Of a stretch of DNA of 64,000 bases, positions 21,300 through 31,325 are shown one piece after another (the first letter of the stretch is position 1; every line of letters starts with the position of its first letter). A program made the translations under genes and the position numbers. The notes under the pieces were generated by a model. That model was given only the letters and a program-made list of their open reading frames with translations, was not told the DNA's origin and searched no databases. Source of the stretch: Pararge aegeria (taxonomy: Eukaryota > Arthropoda > Insecta > Lepidoptera > Nymphalidae); the NCBI RefSeq assembly GCF_905163445.1, contig NC_053184.1, forward strand, positions 17,298,001 through 17,362,000, read 5' to 3'.

Positions 21300-21910
21300 T
21301 GTCATCCTCATCATCATCATTATATCAACCCATTACCCACTACAAGGCACGAGTCTCCTCCCACAATCAGAAGGGGTCAAAATTCAAAAAATTCAAAATT
21401 CAAAATTCATTTATTTCAAGTAGGCCTAATTTATAAGCACTTTTGAAACGCCAAGTCAGTTTGTTTGTAGTGACTCTACCACCGGTTCGGAAGGCAGATT
21501 CCACTGACAGTGCCGGCAAGAAACTCAGCAGATTGCTCTTTTCCAACATCATTTTATAGTGTAAGTTTTTTTAACAATCTTCAGAATTTTTCTGTTTTGT
21601 TAGAGATGATTTTGGCCTGCTTCCAAGCAGCCTTGTCGTTTAGGAATTCATCAATCGTGTAGTAACCATGATTTGTTTGTCAAGGCCGTAGTCCACCACT
21701 GGCCCAGTGCGGATTGGTGAACTCACCTTTGAGAACATTATGTAGAACTCTCAAGAATGCAAGAATCATCACGATATTTTCCTTCACCTTTGAAGCAAGT
21801 GATATTTTAATAACTTAAAACGCACATAACTTAGAAAAGTTGGAGATGCTGGAATTCGAACTCGGCCCCTCCAAAGTGAAGTCGAGCTCCGGCCGACTGG
21901 GCTTGCACCG
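21300..21910 (-). repeat. SINE family 1 copy split by a LINE 3' end
   Basis: The left half (21300-21378) runs from the 'tcatcatcatcatt' tail to 'cagaaggggtc'. The right half (21680-21910) runs from 'aaggccgtagtccaccactg' to the tRNA-like head near 21850-21905 ('gctggaattcgaactcggcc'). 'gtcaa' is present on both sides of the insertion, a probable short target duplication. Confidence 0.82.
21378..21680 (-). pseudogene. LINE 3' end, family S (C-terminus YYTIDEFLNDKAAW)
   Basis: Minus-strand reading gives YYTIDEFLNDKAAWKQAKII then a stop, followed by the 3' UTR with 'gaatctgccttccgaaccgg' and a terminal 'ttgaattttgaatttt' repeat. Relatives are at 27860-28045 (plus strand), 43555-43790 (minus) and more distantly 23770-23980. 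It is the tail end of a non-LTR retrotransposon and is 5'-truncated. Confidence 0.8.
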
Positions 21911-22369
21911 CTTCAAAAGAGTACTTTAATATAATTGCAGATGGGATAAAATATCACGTCACCTGACAATACTCTGATTGGTTTATTCCATCACGTCGCC
22001 ACGCCGGAAACGCACCATAAGGGCTATGGACACATCGCGGCACTCGAGCACGCTAAATAACTGGACAGTTTAATTTCGCCGGTAAAACCTGTTACCAATT
22101 TGAAGAAATGTTTTCCCGAGTGCGTTCAGAGAGGCCATCTATGCCGGTGCATGGGTGATGGAGCAATTATAACTAGTTTTTACGGAGAGGCCGTGTGACT
22201 CGATAGCGATCGTAAGCATCTCAAAAATGTCACCGTCTGAGATGATTGACTAACCAAGAAAACTTGAAGTACTGACACACATGCTTGCTAGTTACTACTT
22301 GCTTTAGTTTAATTAGTAAATAATCCTGAAGCTTGGTCCGCTTACAACTTTTTTTTAAATAACAATAAC

Positions 22370-22625
22370 TAAACACAGAATTAAGAACATGCAGAAACCG
22401 CGTACACGATTGGATTTTAGCATCATAAACCAACCCACTTTAGGAGTGTTGGTTACTTCACTCCATTTAGCAGTTGACAGTAATTATTTTACCTCTAATC
22501 TTCTAAACTTTTAACATAAAATGGGAAAAGTTTATGAGATGGCAAGATAACGTGGTTACAGTTTTTGGACACACGCACTACATGCAATTATGGCTGAATG
22601 AGGGTTCTGTATGGTCTTAATTCTG
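22370..22625 (-). repeat. dispersed repeat family Q
   Basis: Contains 'gcagttgacagtaattattt' and 'taacataaaatgggaaaag', the inverse of the copy at 170-445, and is closely parallel to the copy at 26550-26850. No coding capacity. Confidence 0.65.
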
Positions 22626-22821
22626 TGTAAGTGACGGACGGGCCAAGCCGATAGCCAACCATTACGGTTAGACAAAGATACATTTTTTTCTCCCTGTGTC
22701 GCGGAAATCACTTACTTCCAATAATACACATACATAGATAAATAAAGGTAACTTGATAAAAAAAAACAATCATAAGCTTAGCAGATAAATTCTGCTGGAA
22801 CAATAATGACAAAATGTGTTG

Positions 22822-22864
22822 TTTTGTGTGTGTGTGTGTGTATCTGTGTGTATGTGTGTTTATT
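22822..22864. repeat. (GT)n microsatellite
   Basis: An interrupted GT run 'tgtgtgtgtgtgtgtgt' followed by 'atctgtgtgtatgtgtg', adjacent to 'tatatttatatatataacat'. Confidence 0.85.
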
Positions 22865-23184
22865 GTATGTTATATTTATATATATAACATAAGCAATGGG
22901 TTGATATAATTGATGCGCATGTCTAGTAATCGAGCGTACTAAAAAGTGGTTAATGCTCGCACCTAGTTATTTGTAAGGTTGACTAGTACTAGTTTCCATT
23001 GTATCAGAAGTCAGAACGTGATGAAAACTACTACTTTGTATGATAAGAATTAATTACCAGAACTAGTTCATAAAGGTTTTGAATGCAGCAGTTAGTAATT
23101 TGGTATTGCTAATATGTACTGTTTCGTTAGTCAGTATAGAGTGTTCGGTTATGTGACCCTCTGTGGTCAGGCTAATAATTAAAA

Positions 23185-23400
23185 AAAAAAAAAAATATTT
23201 TACTTTACGTTAGCCCTTAATTATGATACGGTCTAAGATAGTAGCGGGCTAAATTGTTAGGGGTATGGCAGTTATATGAAACATTTCCCTACTCGGCTTC
23301 AACGCGACATCGTACCGGAACGATAAGTCGCATAGCGGCACGTCTTTGTCGATAAGTAGTTACGACATAAACCTCCCACCAGACCAGACCAGAGAAAATA
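23185..23400 (-). repeat. dispersed repeat family G
   Basis: Inverted copy: 'gttagcccttaattatgata', 'aggggtatggcagttatatg', 'cgataagtcgcatagcggca'. It ends in 'acctcccaccag', the start of the family read backwards. Confidence 0.65.
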
Positions 23401-23508
23401 ATAAAATATAAATTCCTAATTTGACCTTGCAAGGGATCGAACCAGCTTTAATTCACAGCGCTCACAGCTGCGCAGCGCGGTCGTCAAAATCCTAAATCTA
23501 AAGTTAGA

Positions 23509-23768
23509 CGGCCGACTGGCGCAGTGGGCAGCGACCCAGCTTTCTGAGTCCAAGGTCGTGGGTTCGATTCCCACAGCTGGAAAATGTTATTGTGATGAAC
23601 ATGAATGTTTTTCAGTGTCTGGGTGTTTATCTGTATTTTATAAGTATTTATGTACCTATACTATTTATAAAATTATTCATCAGTCACTTAGTACCAATAA
23701 CACAAGCTACGCTTACTTTGGGGCTAGATGGCGATGTATTGTCGTAATATATTTATTTATTTATTTAA
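23509..23768 (+). repeat. tRNA-derived SINE family 2
   Basis: A well-preserved copy: 'ggccgactggcgcagtgggc' head, 'gtgggttcgattcccacagc', body 'gtttttcagtgtctgggtgt', 'gctacgcttactttggggct', and tail '(atttatttatt)'. Confidence 0.9.
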
Positions 23769-23985
23769 TTAAAGTTCTTTATTTCAAGTAATGGTTACTT
23801 AAAAGCCTATTTTAAAAGCTCATTTGTTAAGTCAAAGTTGAGTATGTCTGTTTGTAGAGACTCTACTGAGGCAAGGCAGTTTCTATCGAGAAGCTTGCTG
23901 CTCTTTTCACTATTTATCTTGTGGGAGAACGGAACTGACAGCTTCACGTTACCTCACTTGAAATAAATGTATCTATTTGTATACT
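23768..23985 (-). repeat. diverged LINE 3' end, family S-like
   Basis: Starts at 'aaagttctttatttcaagta' and includes 'tttgtagagactctactgag' and 'gagaagcttgctgctctttt', parallel to the family S tail. It directly abuts the SINE at 23509, so one element may have inserted at the A/T tail of the other. Confidence 0.55.
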
Positions 23986-24289
23986 ACCCTCAAAGTAATA
24001 AATGAGTTAACACATTCCTTTAAACACATTGGTTAATCCAAAATTATCTTCGGAAACATGTAATTTAAGCGTATTACTGAACCAGACAAATTATTTTGTA
24101 AAATTCGCAGACGATTTGCTGATGCCACTCGTTTACGTACGACATAACGACATGTCTAATTAAATGCATATACAACGTGTTACCGAATTACGAAAGACTG
24201 TTGCACCCTGCATAAGAATATTTCATATGGAATCACTCTGTATAAATATTAAATCTATTCAACATTTATTTCTTGTCCATTGCACCACC

Positions 24290-24450
24290 TTCCTCTTTTC
24301 TATGTTTTTAATTTTACGCCTTTGGTTGCCTGGAAGAAATCATTATGTAGCGATAGGGCCACCGAATTGTACACTCTTGCCATACTTTTTTCTTTGGTGT
24401 ACATTGAAAGTGTATTCATTAATTCATTTATTCTTCCATACAAACTAATT
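24290..24450 (+). repeat. dispersed repeat family K (GCCTGGAAGA...GCGATA-GGCC)
   Basis: Contains 'cctttggttgcctggaagaa', 'tagcgatagggcc' and a (TTCATTAA)n-like end. Copies: 24645-24790 (inverted), 28035-28130 (inverted), 34095-34245, 39645-39790 (inverted), 52240-52400, 57055-57190 (inverted), 57330-57480, 60695-60830 (inverted). The short terminal tandem repeat and variable 5' ends suggest the 3' end of a LINE. Confidence 0.7.
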
Positions 24451-24639
24451 CAAAACATTCTAAAAATGTTTATTCATAACAACCCTATTAAAGATAAAAG
24501 ACTGACACGCGCATAGTACCTACGCTACGTGACACGTACCTAAGAAAGTGAGACGAGTCACTTGATTTTAATATTGCATGTGATGTTAGGGCTGTATTGG
24601 CGTTTCGGTTTAACAGATTTTACTTTATTTAATATTTAT

Positions 24640-24795
24640 TTATTTAACTCTTTATTTGTACACCACAATGAAATGAGGATAACAAAAAAACAATAGAAAT
24701 ACAAAGACAGATGTAGAATACAAAGGCGGCCTTATCGCTTAGTAGCGATCTCTGCCAGGCAACAGATAAGTCTCAGAGGCAGCAAATAATGTATT
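24640..24795 (-). repeat. dispersed repeat family K
   Basis: Inverted copy with 'aggcggccttatcgcttagt' and 'agcgatctctgccaggcaac', next to 'tttatttgtacaccacaatg'. It ends about 120 bp from exon A's donor. Confidence 0.75.
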
Positions 24796-24911
24796 TCTAA
24801 GCCTGTTAAGTAATATTTCGGTTTTCATTTAAACTTTGTATGCTTAAGAAAATCTCAGTGCCTTGCAGCCTGGAGTTTGGTGTTTGCCACTCTCGTGCCT
24901 CGCGTCCTTAC

Positions 24912-25037
24912 CTCAAGGTGTCCGATGGGTCCGTTGAAGGGGTAGTCTCCGAGGCGCCGCTCTTCGTCCAGAAACTTCCCGGCCTTGCCGTTGACTGGTG
25001 GGCAGAACAGACCATAGTTGAAGCTCTCTTTCAAGTC
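24912..25037 (-). CDS. Shank: Shank exon A: end of FERM-like region
   Basis: The exon has 42 codons, enters and leaves in phase 0, and is flanked by a CAG acceptor and a GTAAGG donor. It contains YGLFCPPVNGKAGKFLDEER, the hallmark of the segment that precedes the ankyrin block in Shank proteins (NYGL...GKFLDEER...YP). It ends PIGHLE and reads directly into the KYKRRVYK segment of the next exon, as in family members. The preceding exon, carrying the ubiquitin-like start of the region, was searched for by eye further right on the minus strand and not found. Numbering in the other Shank entries counts from this exon's first codon (residue 1). Confidence 0.92.
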
Positions 25038-26550
25038 CTGGAAATAATGGAAAACAATGCCTTAGAACCTTATTTAACCGCTTTCATTTGCTTCTGCTTT
25101 GACAATACCACAAGTAACCTGTATGTTGGTCCGGGTTCATTTCTGGAATAGCGGTTTTGATAAGATTTTCATAGCCAAGCTACGATTATATAGAACGACC
25201 AGACGACCGTTTATTTAAGTTAGAGACATAAAAGTTTGCAGTTGTATTATAAATTGTACGCGGAAGAGGTCGTGGTCAATGTTAGTGATAAATAAACAAC
25301 CAGAATTCATATCGGCAAGTATCGAGCGAAGCCTTAACGAACCGGGAACGATCTAGAACACCACGATTGATGGATGCAAGATGAGCGGAATGCCACGTCC
25401 AATGCAACATTGGATTGCAAATGCTTGCATCCAGAAAGCAACACAGCCCTTTAAGGCAGAGAAGCATCCCTCTCAACCACAGTACTTGACCACTGGGTCA
25501 ATAACTGTATAACAGTATTATTGTGCATGAATTTCTAATTCTTTATACATATTTTTCCACCCTGCTAGATTACCTGGTGAACTGAAATGTTAACGGGGTG
25601 ATTTCGATGAGTTATCACCTCAGAGTTTGTTAATACACATGGCTTCAAGGACCAGGAGGATGTAAGGCTGGAGTTGAAGCTATATAACAAATTAATGTTA
25701 CACTTGTGTTATGTCTGTCAAGTGCACGAGATAAGGTCGTCACGATTTTCTAGTACTAACACGCTATTTAGTCAATAACGTTACGCTATCGTCAAAATCG
25801 TTTTGAAGATGCAATTACTTCGCTACAATTTGTTATTTTACTAACGAATTATAGTTTATAACGGATGCATGGGATTCATTTTGATTTGTTCCGACCCTCG
25901 ACAACAACTCTACAATCTATGATCTACAGTACAGTTAAGTCGAAACCTCCCCTCTCGTGAAATGCCAAATATTTTACATGGAATGGGAACGCCACGATAA
26001 CTCCTAGACGTGTTGTTTGATGGTTTACATCGGGTCAAGCCGACGGGCTAAATAAATGACCGCTCCGCCATAGATTTATGATCGGGCTGCAAAACTATTC
26101 TGCCTACAGTCTGGATATTAATTAGGTCGTTCAAAGGCACACATAATTCAACGATAACACAGTGACAATAACATAAAACTAAACCGTGTCCCGGTTAAAT
26201 ATTTATTAGCGAGCGGCGGCGTACGGTTGTAAACAAGAAAATAATAAATGCTGTCGTTATATTTTGTGTTATTCTAAATTGGGCGCTTGTATAATAGTAT
26301 CCATTGCATTAATTAGTCGCAGACTATTAGGTTACCATTCCATAAACTAAAGGATTTGAGTTTGCGTAAAATAACAAATTATTGAACAGCTACGCTACCT
26401 GGTACGAGAAATAGAAGTTGCGTTTTAGAAAGGATACCCTTCGTTCGTATAATTTAACTTTCGAGGCTAACTTTGATGCGAAATATAATAACAACTTTAT
26501 TAACTTTCATTTATGAAGAAAGAGATGTCAATAACTCGAGACCACGGAAA
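25038..26550. other. region upstream of exon A, no exon found
   Basis: The missing N-terminal Shank exon should lie somewhere to the right of 25037. This stretch was read on the minus strand and no phase-0 exon with a FERM-like start was seen. Short open frames (e.g. 25282-25476, minus) show no family motif. A CG-richer patch 'gcgagcggcggcgtacgg' lies at about 26209. Confidence 0.4.
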
Positions 26551-26850
26551 TAAGAACACACAGAAACCGTGTACATGACTAATATAAAAACATCAAAAAC
26601 CACTCCACTTTAGATTTGTTTCTCGAACAATCGGTTAGTTAATTTATACCATTTAGCAATTGACAGTAATTATTTTACCTCTAATGTTATAAGCGTTCAC
26701 CATAAAATGGGAAAATAATTGTGACCTAGCAACATTCCGCGAGAGTAGTTTGAAACGTGCGCGGGGCGTTTTCACTTTTGGACACAATGCACTGCATACA
26801 ATATTGGTTGAATGGGGATTCTGCATGTTATTAATATGAAATTAAGAGCG
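26550..26850 (-). repeat. dispersed repeat family Q
   Basis: Parallel to 22370-22625: 'agaaaccgtgtacatgacta', 'caattgacagtaattatttt', 'ccataaaatgggaaaa', 'ttggacacaatgcactgcat'. It contains an extra GC-rich insert 'gtgcgcggggcg' relative to that copy. Confidence 0.65.
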
Positions 26851-27524
26851 AGACAAAATCGCGTAAGCAAAGAATTAAACTATAGGTACTTTGACCAGGA
26901 AGCCAAATGAAAAAGGCGCTGCAGAAGATAATAGACTATCAAAGATAATAGATATGCCCGTTTCCAATAAACCTAGGAAACTCTTAAATCTGATGCCTAA
27001 TGATTTGCGCAACGAAAAATGTTTCACCAACTCTTAGTTGATGACTAACGTCGTTAGGCGCCATCTAAATTCGCGATACCGATTCGGCGATGCATTATGC
27101 GGACTCTTAAGCTGACACTTGCCAGATGTGGTATGATAACATAATAAATTATTTTCGTTTTTTTTTAAATAACCTGAAATCCATAATAATATGATAATAC
27201 AAACACAAACACCACACCTTGTGGCAAGAATCATAGACGAGTTACGTTATAAGAGTTGCTTAGTGAGATCCGATTGGTGAAAGGAAATGTATTCTAGGAA
27301 TCTTCTTTACTTAGGCTTTATCTTGTCCATCGTTAGTCAAAACGGGCATATATCATTTAATGAGATATCGGAGTCTTCCAACAAAAGCCCCGCGAAATGG
27401 TGCTCTGTTTATAGGCCATGGTTTTCCACTTACCATAAGAGGGCTGTCTGCTTAATCCATCAATTATTACTATACCTAAAGAAAAAGTATTAAAAGATTA
27501 CCGAAGTCGTCGAATAGATTCGAC

Positions 27525-27858
27525 GACTTCCAGCCTCCCAAACAAGCCGGTTTCCGTCAAGTACCATAGACAACATACATACAGAAGACCGAAGAGTGTA
27601 ACCGGCCACTTTGCTTAGCGTTTTTGGGAAATCCTTTGATTCGGTGGAAACCTGGGCTGTGTTAAGTACAAGTCACTGCAGAGATGCCGAATTAACTACA
27701 GGTACATCGAAGTTTTAAAGTGTTTGTACAAATACGCCACTATGTCAGTCCATATACAGGACCAGACTACGAAACCGAACTAACTGCAGCGAGGAGTGCG
27801 ACAGGGAGATGTTATCTCCCCGAAGCTGTTTACCGCTGCTTTGAAGGATCTCAAGATA
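27525..27858 (+). pseudogene. RTE-clade LINE reverse-transcriptase fragment
   Basis: Translated pieces across frames: QAGFR near 27542, then a WAVLSTSHCRDAELT-like and NYRYIEVLKCLYKYATMSVH stretch, and GVRQGDVISPKLF at 27793-27831. The last is the conserved RT motif of RTE elements, with a Q-G-D pattern unlike the jockey-type SVLGP. At least two frameshifts and one stop break it. It is followed directly by a family S 3' tail on the same strand. Confidence 0.8.
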
Positions 27859-27859
27859 T

Positions 27860-28045
27860 AACAATGATTGTTAAATTGTAAAAAGATGTTGGGAAAGAGC
27901 AACTGCTGAGTTTCTTGCCGGCTTCTTCTCGGAGGAATCTGCCTTCCGAACCGGTGGTACAGTCAATACAAACAGATATACTTTACGTTTCAAAAGTGCT
28001 TATATAAGGCCTACTTGAAATAATGAATGAATATACTTTGTTTGC
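27860..28045 (+). repeat. LINE 3' end, family S
   Basis: Plus-strand tail: 'gaaagagcaactgctgagtt', 'gaatctgccttccgaaccgg', 'caaaagtgcttatataaggc', 'tacttgaaataatgaatga'. It abuts the RTE fragment at 27525-27858, so the family S tail may belong to an RTE-type LINE or the two may be neighbours by insertion. Confidence 0.75.
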
Positions 28046-28239
28046 ACACCACAATAAGTAAATACAATTTGGTGGCCTTGACGCTTCATACACGCACAAT
28101 GGCGAAGAAAACAAATACAGAAAATAAATGAATTTTGAATATCGAGTTTTGAATAGAGTGAGCAACGGCGGAGAAGAGAGTTCCTAAGATCTTCATAAAG
28201 TCGATATCATTGTACATCAACAGAATTACGAGCTTGTAA

Positions 28240-28360
28240 CAAGTCCCCGGCCACTGTTTATTTTATAATGGAGCAAACGGCGAGATTAACAAGTATGATA
28301 TATTGTGAGCCAGCTAACAACTCTGTTCACAAGAGTTATTATAGGAAGCGACGAAGTGAT
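28240..28360 (-). repeat. diverged copy of the inverted-repeat element arm
   Basis: Contains 'ccggccactgtttattttat', 'gtatgatatattgtgagcca' and 'taacaactctgttcacaag', about 75% like the right arm at 28981-29072 and its outward flank 'attattataggaa'. Confidence 0.6.
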
Positions 28361-28686
28361 AAACTGTTTATAAGCGAAGTTAGGAATTTATGAGGTGTAA
28401 TTTAAGTGGGTTGAAAGATAAAGATGAGTAAAATTCTTAAACATATCAATAAAATTATGTTGACATAATCATCGTGTTTAATTGAACATCTAACATTCAC
28501 TTTTACCAAAAAGGGGTTATACCATCTGCTTATTGTATTAGTCGCACTTTCTTTAACCAACGCGATCTATTAATATACACTGCTGAAAATAGGTCATCCA
28601 TCAGACATCTACTATAATTTGTTACTTATGAGTGTATAAAGGTACTTAGTACAAAAAAAATAAGATTAAAATTATTGAACGGCTTT

Positions 28687-28711
28687 AGCAGTTATTATTA
28701 TTATTATTATT
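28687..28711. repeat. (TTA)n microsatellite
   Basis: Run of about eight TTA units immediately left of the inverted-repeat element at 28712. Confidence 0.85.
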
Positions 28712-29072
28712 ACAGAGTTGTTACTTGGCTCATGATATATCATAATCGCTCGATAAAATATAAACAGTGGCCAGAGACGTGTTCTTTGCACGTAATTGTG
28801 TTGCTGATCTACAGTCAATTCCCTTTACAACATTCCGGTACTCAAATTCTAATTGAAATCTTTATTTGCGTTATTGCAGGTTAACAAATTTGATCTTATA
28901 ATAAAATATCTATGTTTTATTATAAGATCAAATTTTAAAAATTTTAGCAGATTTTAGCATGGAACTTTCGCATGGATTAACAACACAATTACGTGCAAAG
29001 AACACGTCTCTGGCCACTGTTTATATTTTATCGAGCGATTATGATATATCATGAGCCAAGTAACAACTCTGT
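28712..29072. repeat. palindromic element with 92-bp perfect inverted arms
   Basis: The left arm 28712-28803 and the right arm 28981-29072 are exact inverse copies (all 92 positions compared by eye). The 177-bp centre holds a second nested palindrome of 'tttgatcttataataaaa' type at about 28887-28937. There is no coding capacity. A diverged single arm lies at 28240-28360. Confidence 0.85.
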
Positions 29073-29334
29073 TTACAAACATTATTATAGGAAACGAGCG
29101 ATAAATCTATAATAACAAAGCAGAAGTTTTCTAGCTTGAATTATCACTGGAATAACCTACTGGTTTTAAAGATAGCCCAATTCTTTAGGAATGCTACCTT
29201 ATTCGTTCTTTATAAGGCAAGCAAACAATGTGATAGTGCGGCCGGGCGATGCGACGCGAATAATAAATGTATAAATTACATCATATCTACACAGTTTTCG
29301 TTTATGATATGTATTATATTTTAAATAAATTTAG

Positions 29335-29430
29335 AGTTCCGTCTCCGAAGGGTGCTAACGGGACCTTATAACTAAGCCTCCGTTCTTCGTCTGTCCGTAA
29401 ATATGAATCGTAATAGATAGAGTTGAAAAT
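29335..29430 (+). repeat. Helitron/LINE-like scrap (GAGTTCCGTCTCCGAAGGGT)
   Basis: Contains 'gggtgctaacgggaccttat' and 'gttcttcgtctgtccg', resembling a repeat seen widely in Lepidoptera (the 'ttccgtacccaaagggt' type). Class not certain. Confidence 0.45.
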
Positions 29431-29496
29431 ATTACACTGACATAGCTTTTTTAATTCCGGAGGTAAAAAAGAGCCAGTGCTACTCACTGGTAAGTT

Positions 29497-29550
29497 CTCT
29501 TTCTGCCTGTCAAAATAAAAATTGGCTTTTATTTTGACAGGCAGAAAGAG
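29497..29550. repeat. perfect 24-bp stem hairpin
   Basis: The stem 'ctctttctgcctgtcaaaat' plus 'aaaa' (29497-29520) pairs exactly with 29527-29550 around a 6-bp loop. Confidence 0.9.
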
Positions 29551-29990
29551 TCAGCTGTTTTATTTAGCCGAATAAGCACATAGACAAACATTTTAAAGAT
29601 TGGTTTTGCATACAGTAAAAAATCTGTTATTTTGACACTTTAATTTTACTTATTTGTATAAGTGTAGAAACAAACAAACATACAATCCAATAATGTAAAC
29701 CCTTTCGCGGTTCGAGATACAAGTAGTTTCCAATAAGAGCGGAGCGAGCTCAAAAGGTTTTTGCATTGACCGTACTCGGCACTCGACAGCGGCCGGTCGG
29801 TTACTCCGCCATGTTTGGCGTTTCCGTAACTTTTTGCCTTCGCTGTGCGTCATACCTTATGATCGTACACTAGATAGCTGCTTAATTCGTTTTCCCGAAT
29901 GTACGAGAGCTTTTGTTTTGTGAGTCTTGTCTCGTTAAGTCTTGCCCACAGTTATTTATCGTTAACTCCAAAATTATGTATCAGCGCAAC

Positions 29991-30088
29991 CAGTGGCGTG
30001 CACTTCATACATGAACAAAAGCACTGCCTACCCTAAAAATTTTGTATAACTCATAAGAGGTGAAGGATTTTTCCCTTTTATGCCACTG
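29991..30088. repeat. hAT-like MITE, internally deleted
   Basis: Begins 'cagtggcgtgcacttcatac' and ends 'ttatgccactg'. It is shorter than the roughly 133-144-bp copies elsewhere. Flanking 8-mers 'agcgcaac' and 'aacacaac' match at 6 of 8 positions, a decayed target duplication. Confidence 0.7.
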
Positions 30089-30179
30089 AACACAACTTCT
30101 TTTGTATCGTGAATACATTTTCATTACTTTAAAATATTTCTGAGCCGTATGTATACAGCCTGAATGCAGAACCTTTTAC

Positions 30180-30300
30180 CTAAGCCATATCATCATCATC
30201 ATCATCGTATCAAACCGTAACCGGCCCACTATAGAGCATGGAACTCCTTTGGCGACGAGAAGTTGAAGGTTTAGGCCGTACTCCCCCATTATGAAAATTA
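30180..30300 (-). repeat. SINE family 1 fragment
   Basis: Inverted: 'atcatcatcatcatcgtatc', 'ccggcccactatagagcatg', 'ttaggccgtactccc'. It ends where the family R repeat begins. Confidence 0.7.
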
Positions 30301-30557
30301 AGCTTAATTTGCTATACTCCGCGAACAGCAGGAGAATCTGTATGATGTAATTTATAATTTCTTCTGGCTGACACATTTGGCTATTTTTTTACTTAACAAT
30401 TATTCATTGTAAAGTCAACATCTCCTGAGGATGCTCCGGTTTCGGAGTGAAACGTGCGTAGAGGGTACATTGCGGAGGATCTGTTTGGTGTGGAGTATAC
30501 GGATTGAAAAAATTATAAATTACACCATACAGATTTTCCTGCTGTTCGCGGAGTATA
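30298..30557. repeat. dispersed repeat family R, two inverted pieces
   Basis: The segment 'tatactccgcgaacagcagg' with 'aatttataatttctt' (about 30312-30362) recurs inverted at about 30508-30557. Between them lies the family's other part: 'catctcctgaggatgctccg', 'ggtttcggagtgaaacgtgc' and 'gatctgtttggtgtggag'. Related copies are at 31345-31400, 41085-41225, 41455-41490 with 41625-41670, and 62460-62755. 'ctccgaaaccggag' in the family is a short perfect hairpin. Confidence 0.7.
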
Positions 30558-31325
30558 AAGTTAAAGTCAAAGTCAAAAATATATTTATTCAAGTAGGCCC
30601 ACAGGTGGCACTTTTGATGCGTACATAAGAATTACACGGTAGTGAGATGATGGCGATAACCACATTCGTAAACTTAAAAGTAAAGCTACGAGGGTTCCAA
30701 ACGCGTCCTGGTCTAAGAAGAAGCCAACAACAAACTTAGCCGGGTGTTTTTTTTTTTTGTTATCTCACAATGTCATTTTAAATTATTAGAAGAGCAACCT
30801 AGTTAGAGCAATAATTTACACCCAAGCTTTTTTATCGTTTACGTAGTCCTTTATACTATAATAGGACTTTTCTATAAGCTTACGTTTAATACAAACTTTG
30901 AACTTTTTAAGAGACATCTCCAAGAGGTCAATTGGTAGTTTATTGTATAATTGTATTTTATGTAACCTAGCATATTGCTCTGTAAGTTTATTCTTACTTC
31001 TAATGTTTAAATTAATGATTTGACAACGTTTACGGAAATGCCCCACAGATCATTTGTTTTTTTATTAATTAATAATTTAAAGGCTTTAATAACGTCAGAG
31101 CCACTAACATGCGTGAATTTAAAAGAATGGTTACACTCAAGCACATTTTTCTTTAATAGAGAGAGAGCCATATCTGGTGAAGAGTGTAATGATTCTGTTG
31201 TGGAGACGGGAATGTTGGTAAAGAAGGTTTCAAAAGCAGTAGCCACCTCGAAATCTGTTGTTAAGGCTTTATTATCTACATTAAGTTTCAAGTTATTATT
31301 TCGTGGTGTTACTTTCCCGTCTCCT
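30545..31325 (-). pseudogene. internally deleted LINE with family T 3' tail
   Basis: Minus strand: the 5' part (31325-31020) encodes an RT-preceding region (LTTDFEVATAFETFFTNIPV, then VIKAFKLLINKKTNDLWGIS). At about 31020 the sequence jumps to the extreme C-terminus (LYNKLPIDLLEMSLKKFKVC, then YYSIKDYVNDKKAWV). The catalytic RT core that should lie between (YADD region) is absent. The 3' UTR then ends at 'aaagtcaaagtcaaaaatat' near 30550. The two coding parts lie in different frames. Confidence 0.78.

Larger units (their letters stand above)
1..25037 (-). other. Shank: Shank/ProSAP scaffold gene, partial (16 coding exons)
   Basis: Gene-level entry. Minus-strand exons joined at GT/AG sites give one uninterrupted frame of about 811 codons with the domain order of Shank proteins: FERM-like tail, ankyrin repeats, SH3, PDZ and a Pro/Ser-rich tail. 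Shank proteins are known as scaffolds linking membrane receptors and their adaptors to actin at postsynaptic sites and other cell cortices; ankyrin, SH3, PDZ and SAM parts each bind partners. Signature strings seen are GFGFVLRGAK and ALQYLDDVDAGGVADRAGL in the PDZ, and PFRGPPRYNPKRR before the SH3. The start codon and the first part of the FERM-like region are missing on the right; the rest of the tail and the SAM domain are missing on the left. Introns range from 125 bp to 5.4 kb and are full of repeats. Family identity is close to certain. The symbol follows the insect orthologue (Prosap/Shank). Confidence 0.93.

Noticed and set aside
25282..25476. Minus-strand open frame just upstream of Shank exon A
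   Set aside because: Resembles no Shank N-terminus, and no splice donor in phase 0 was seen.
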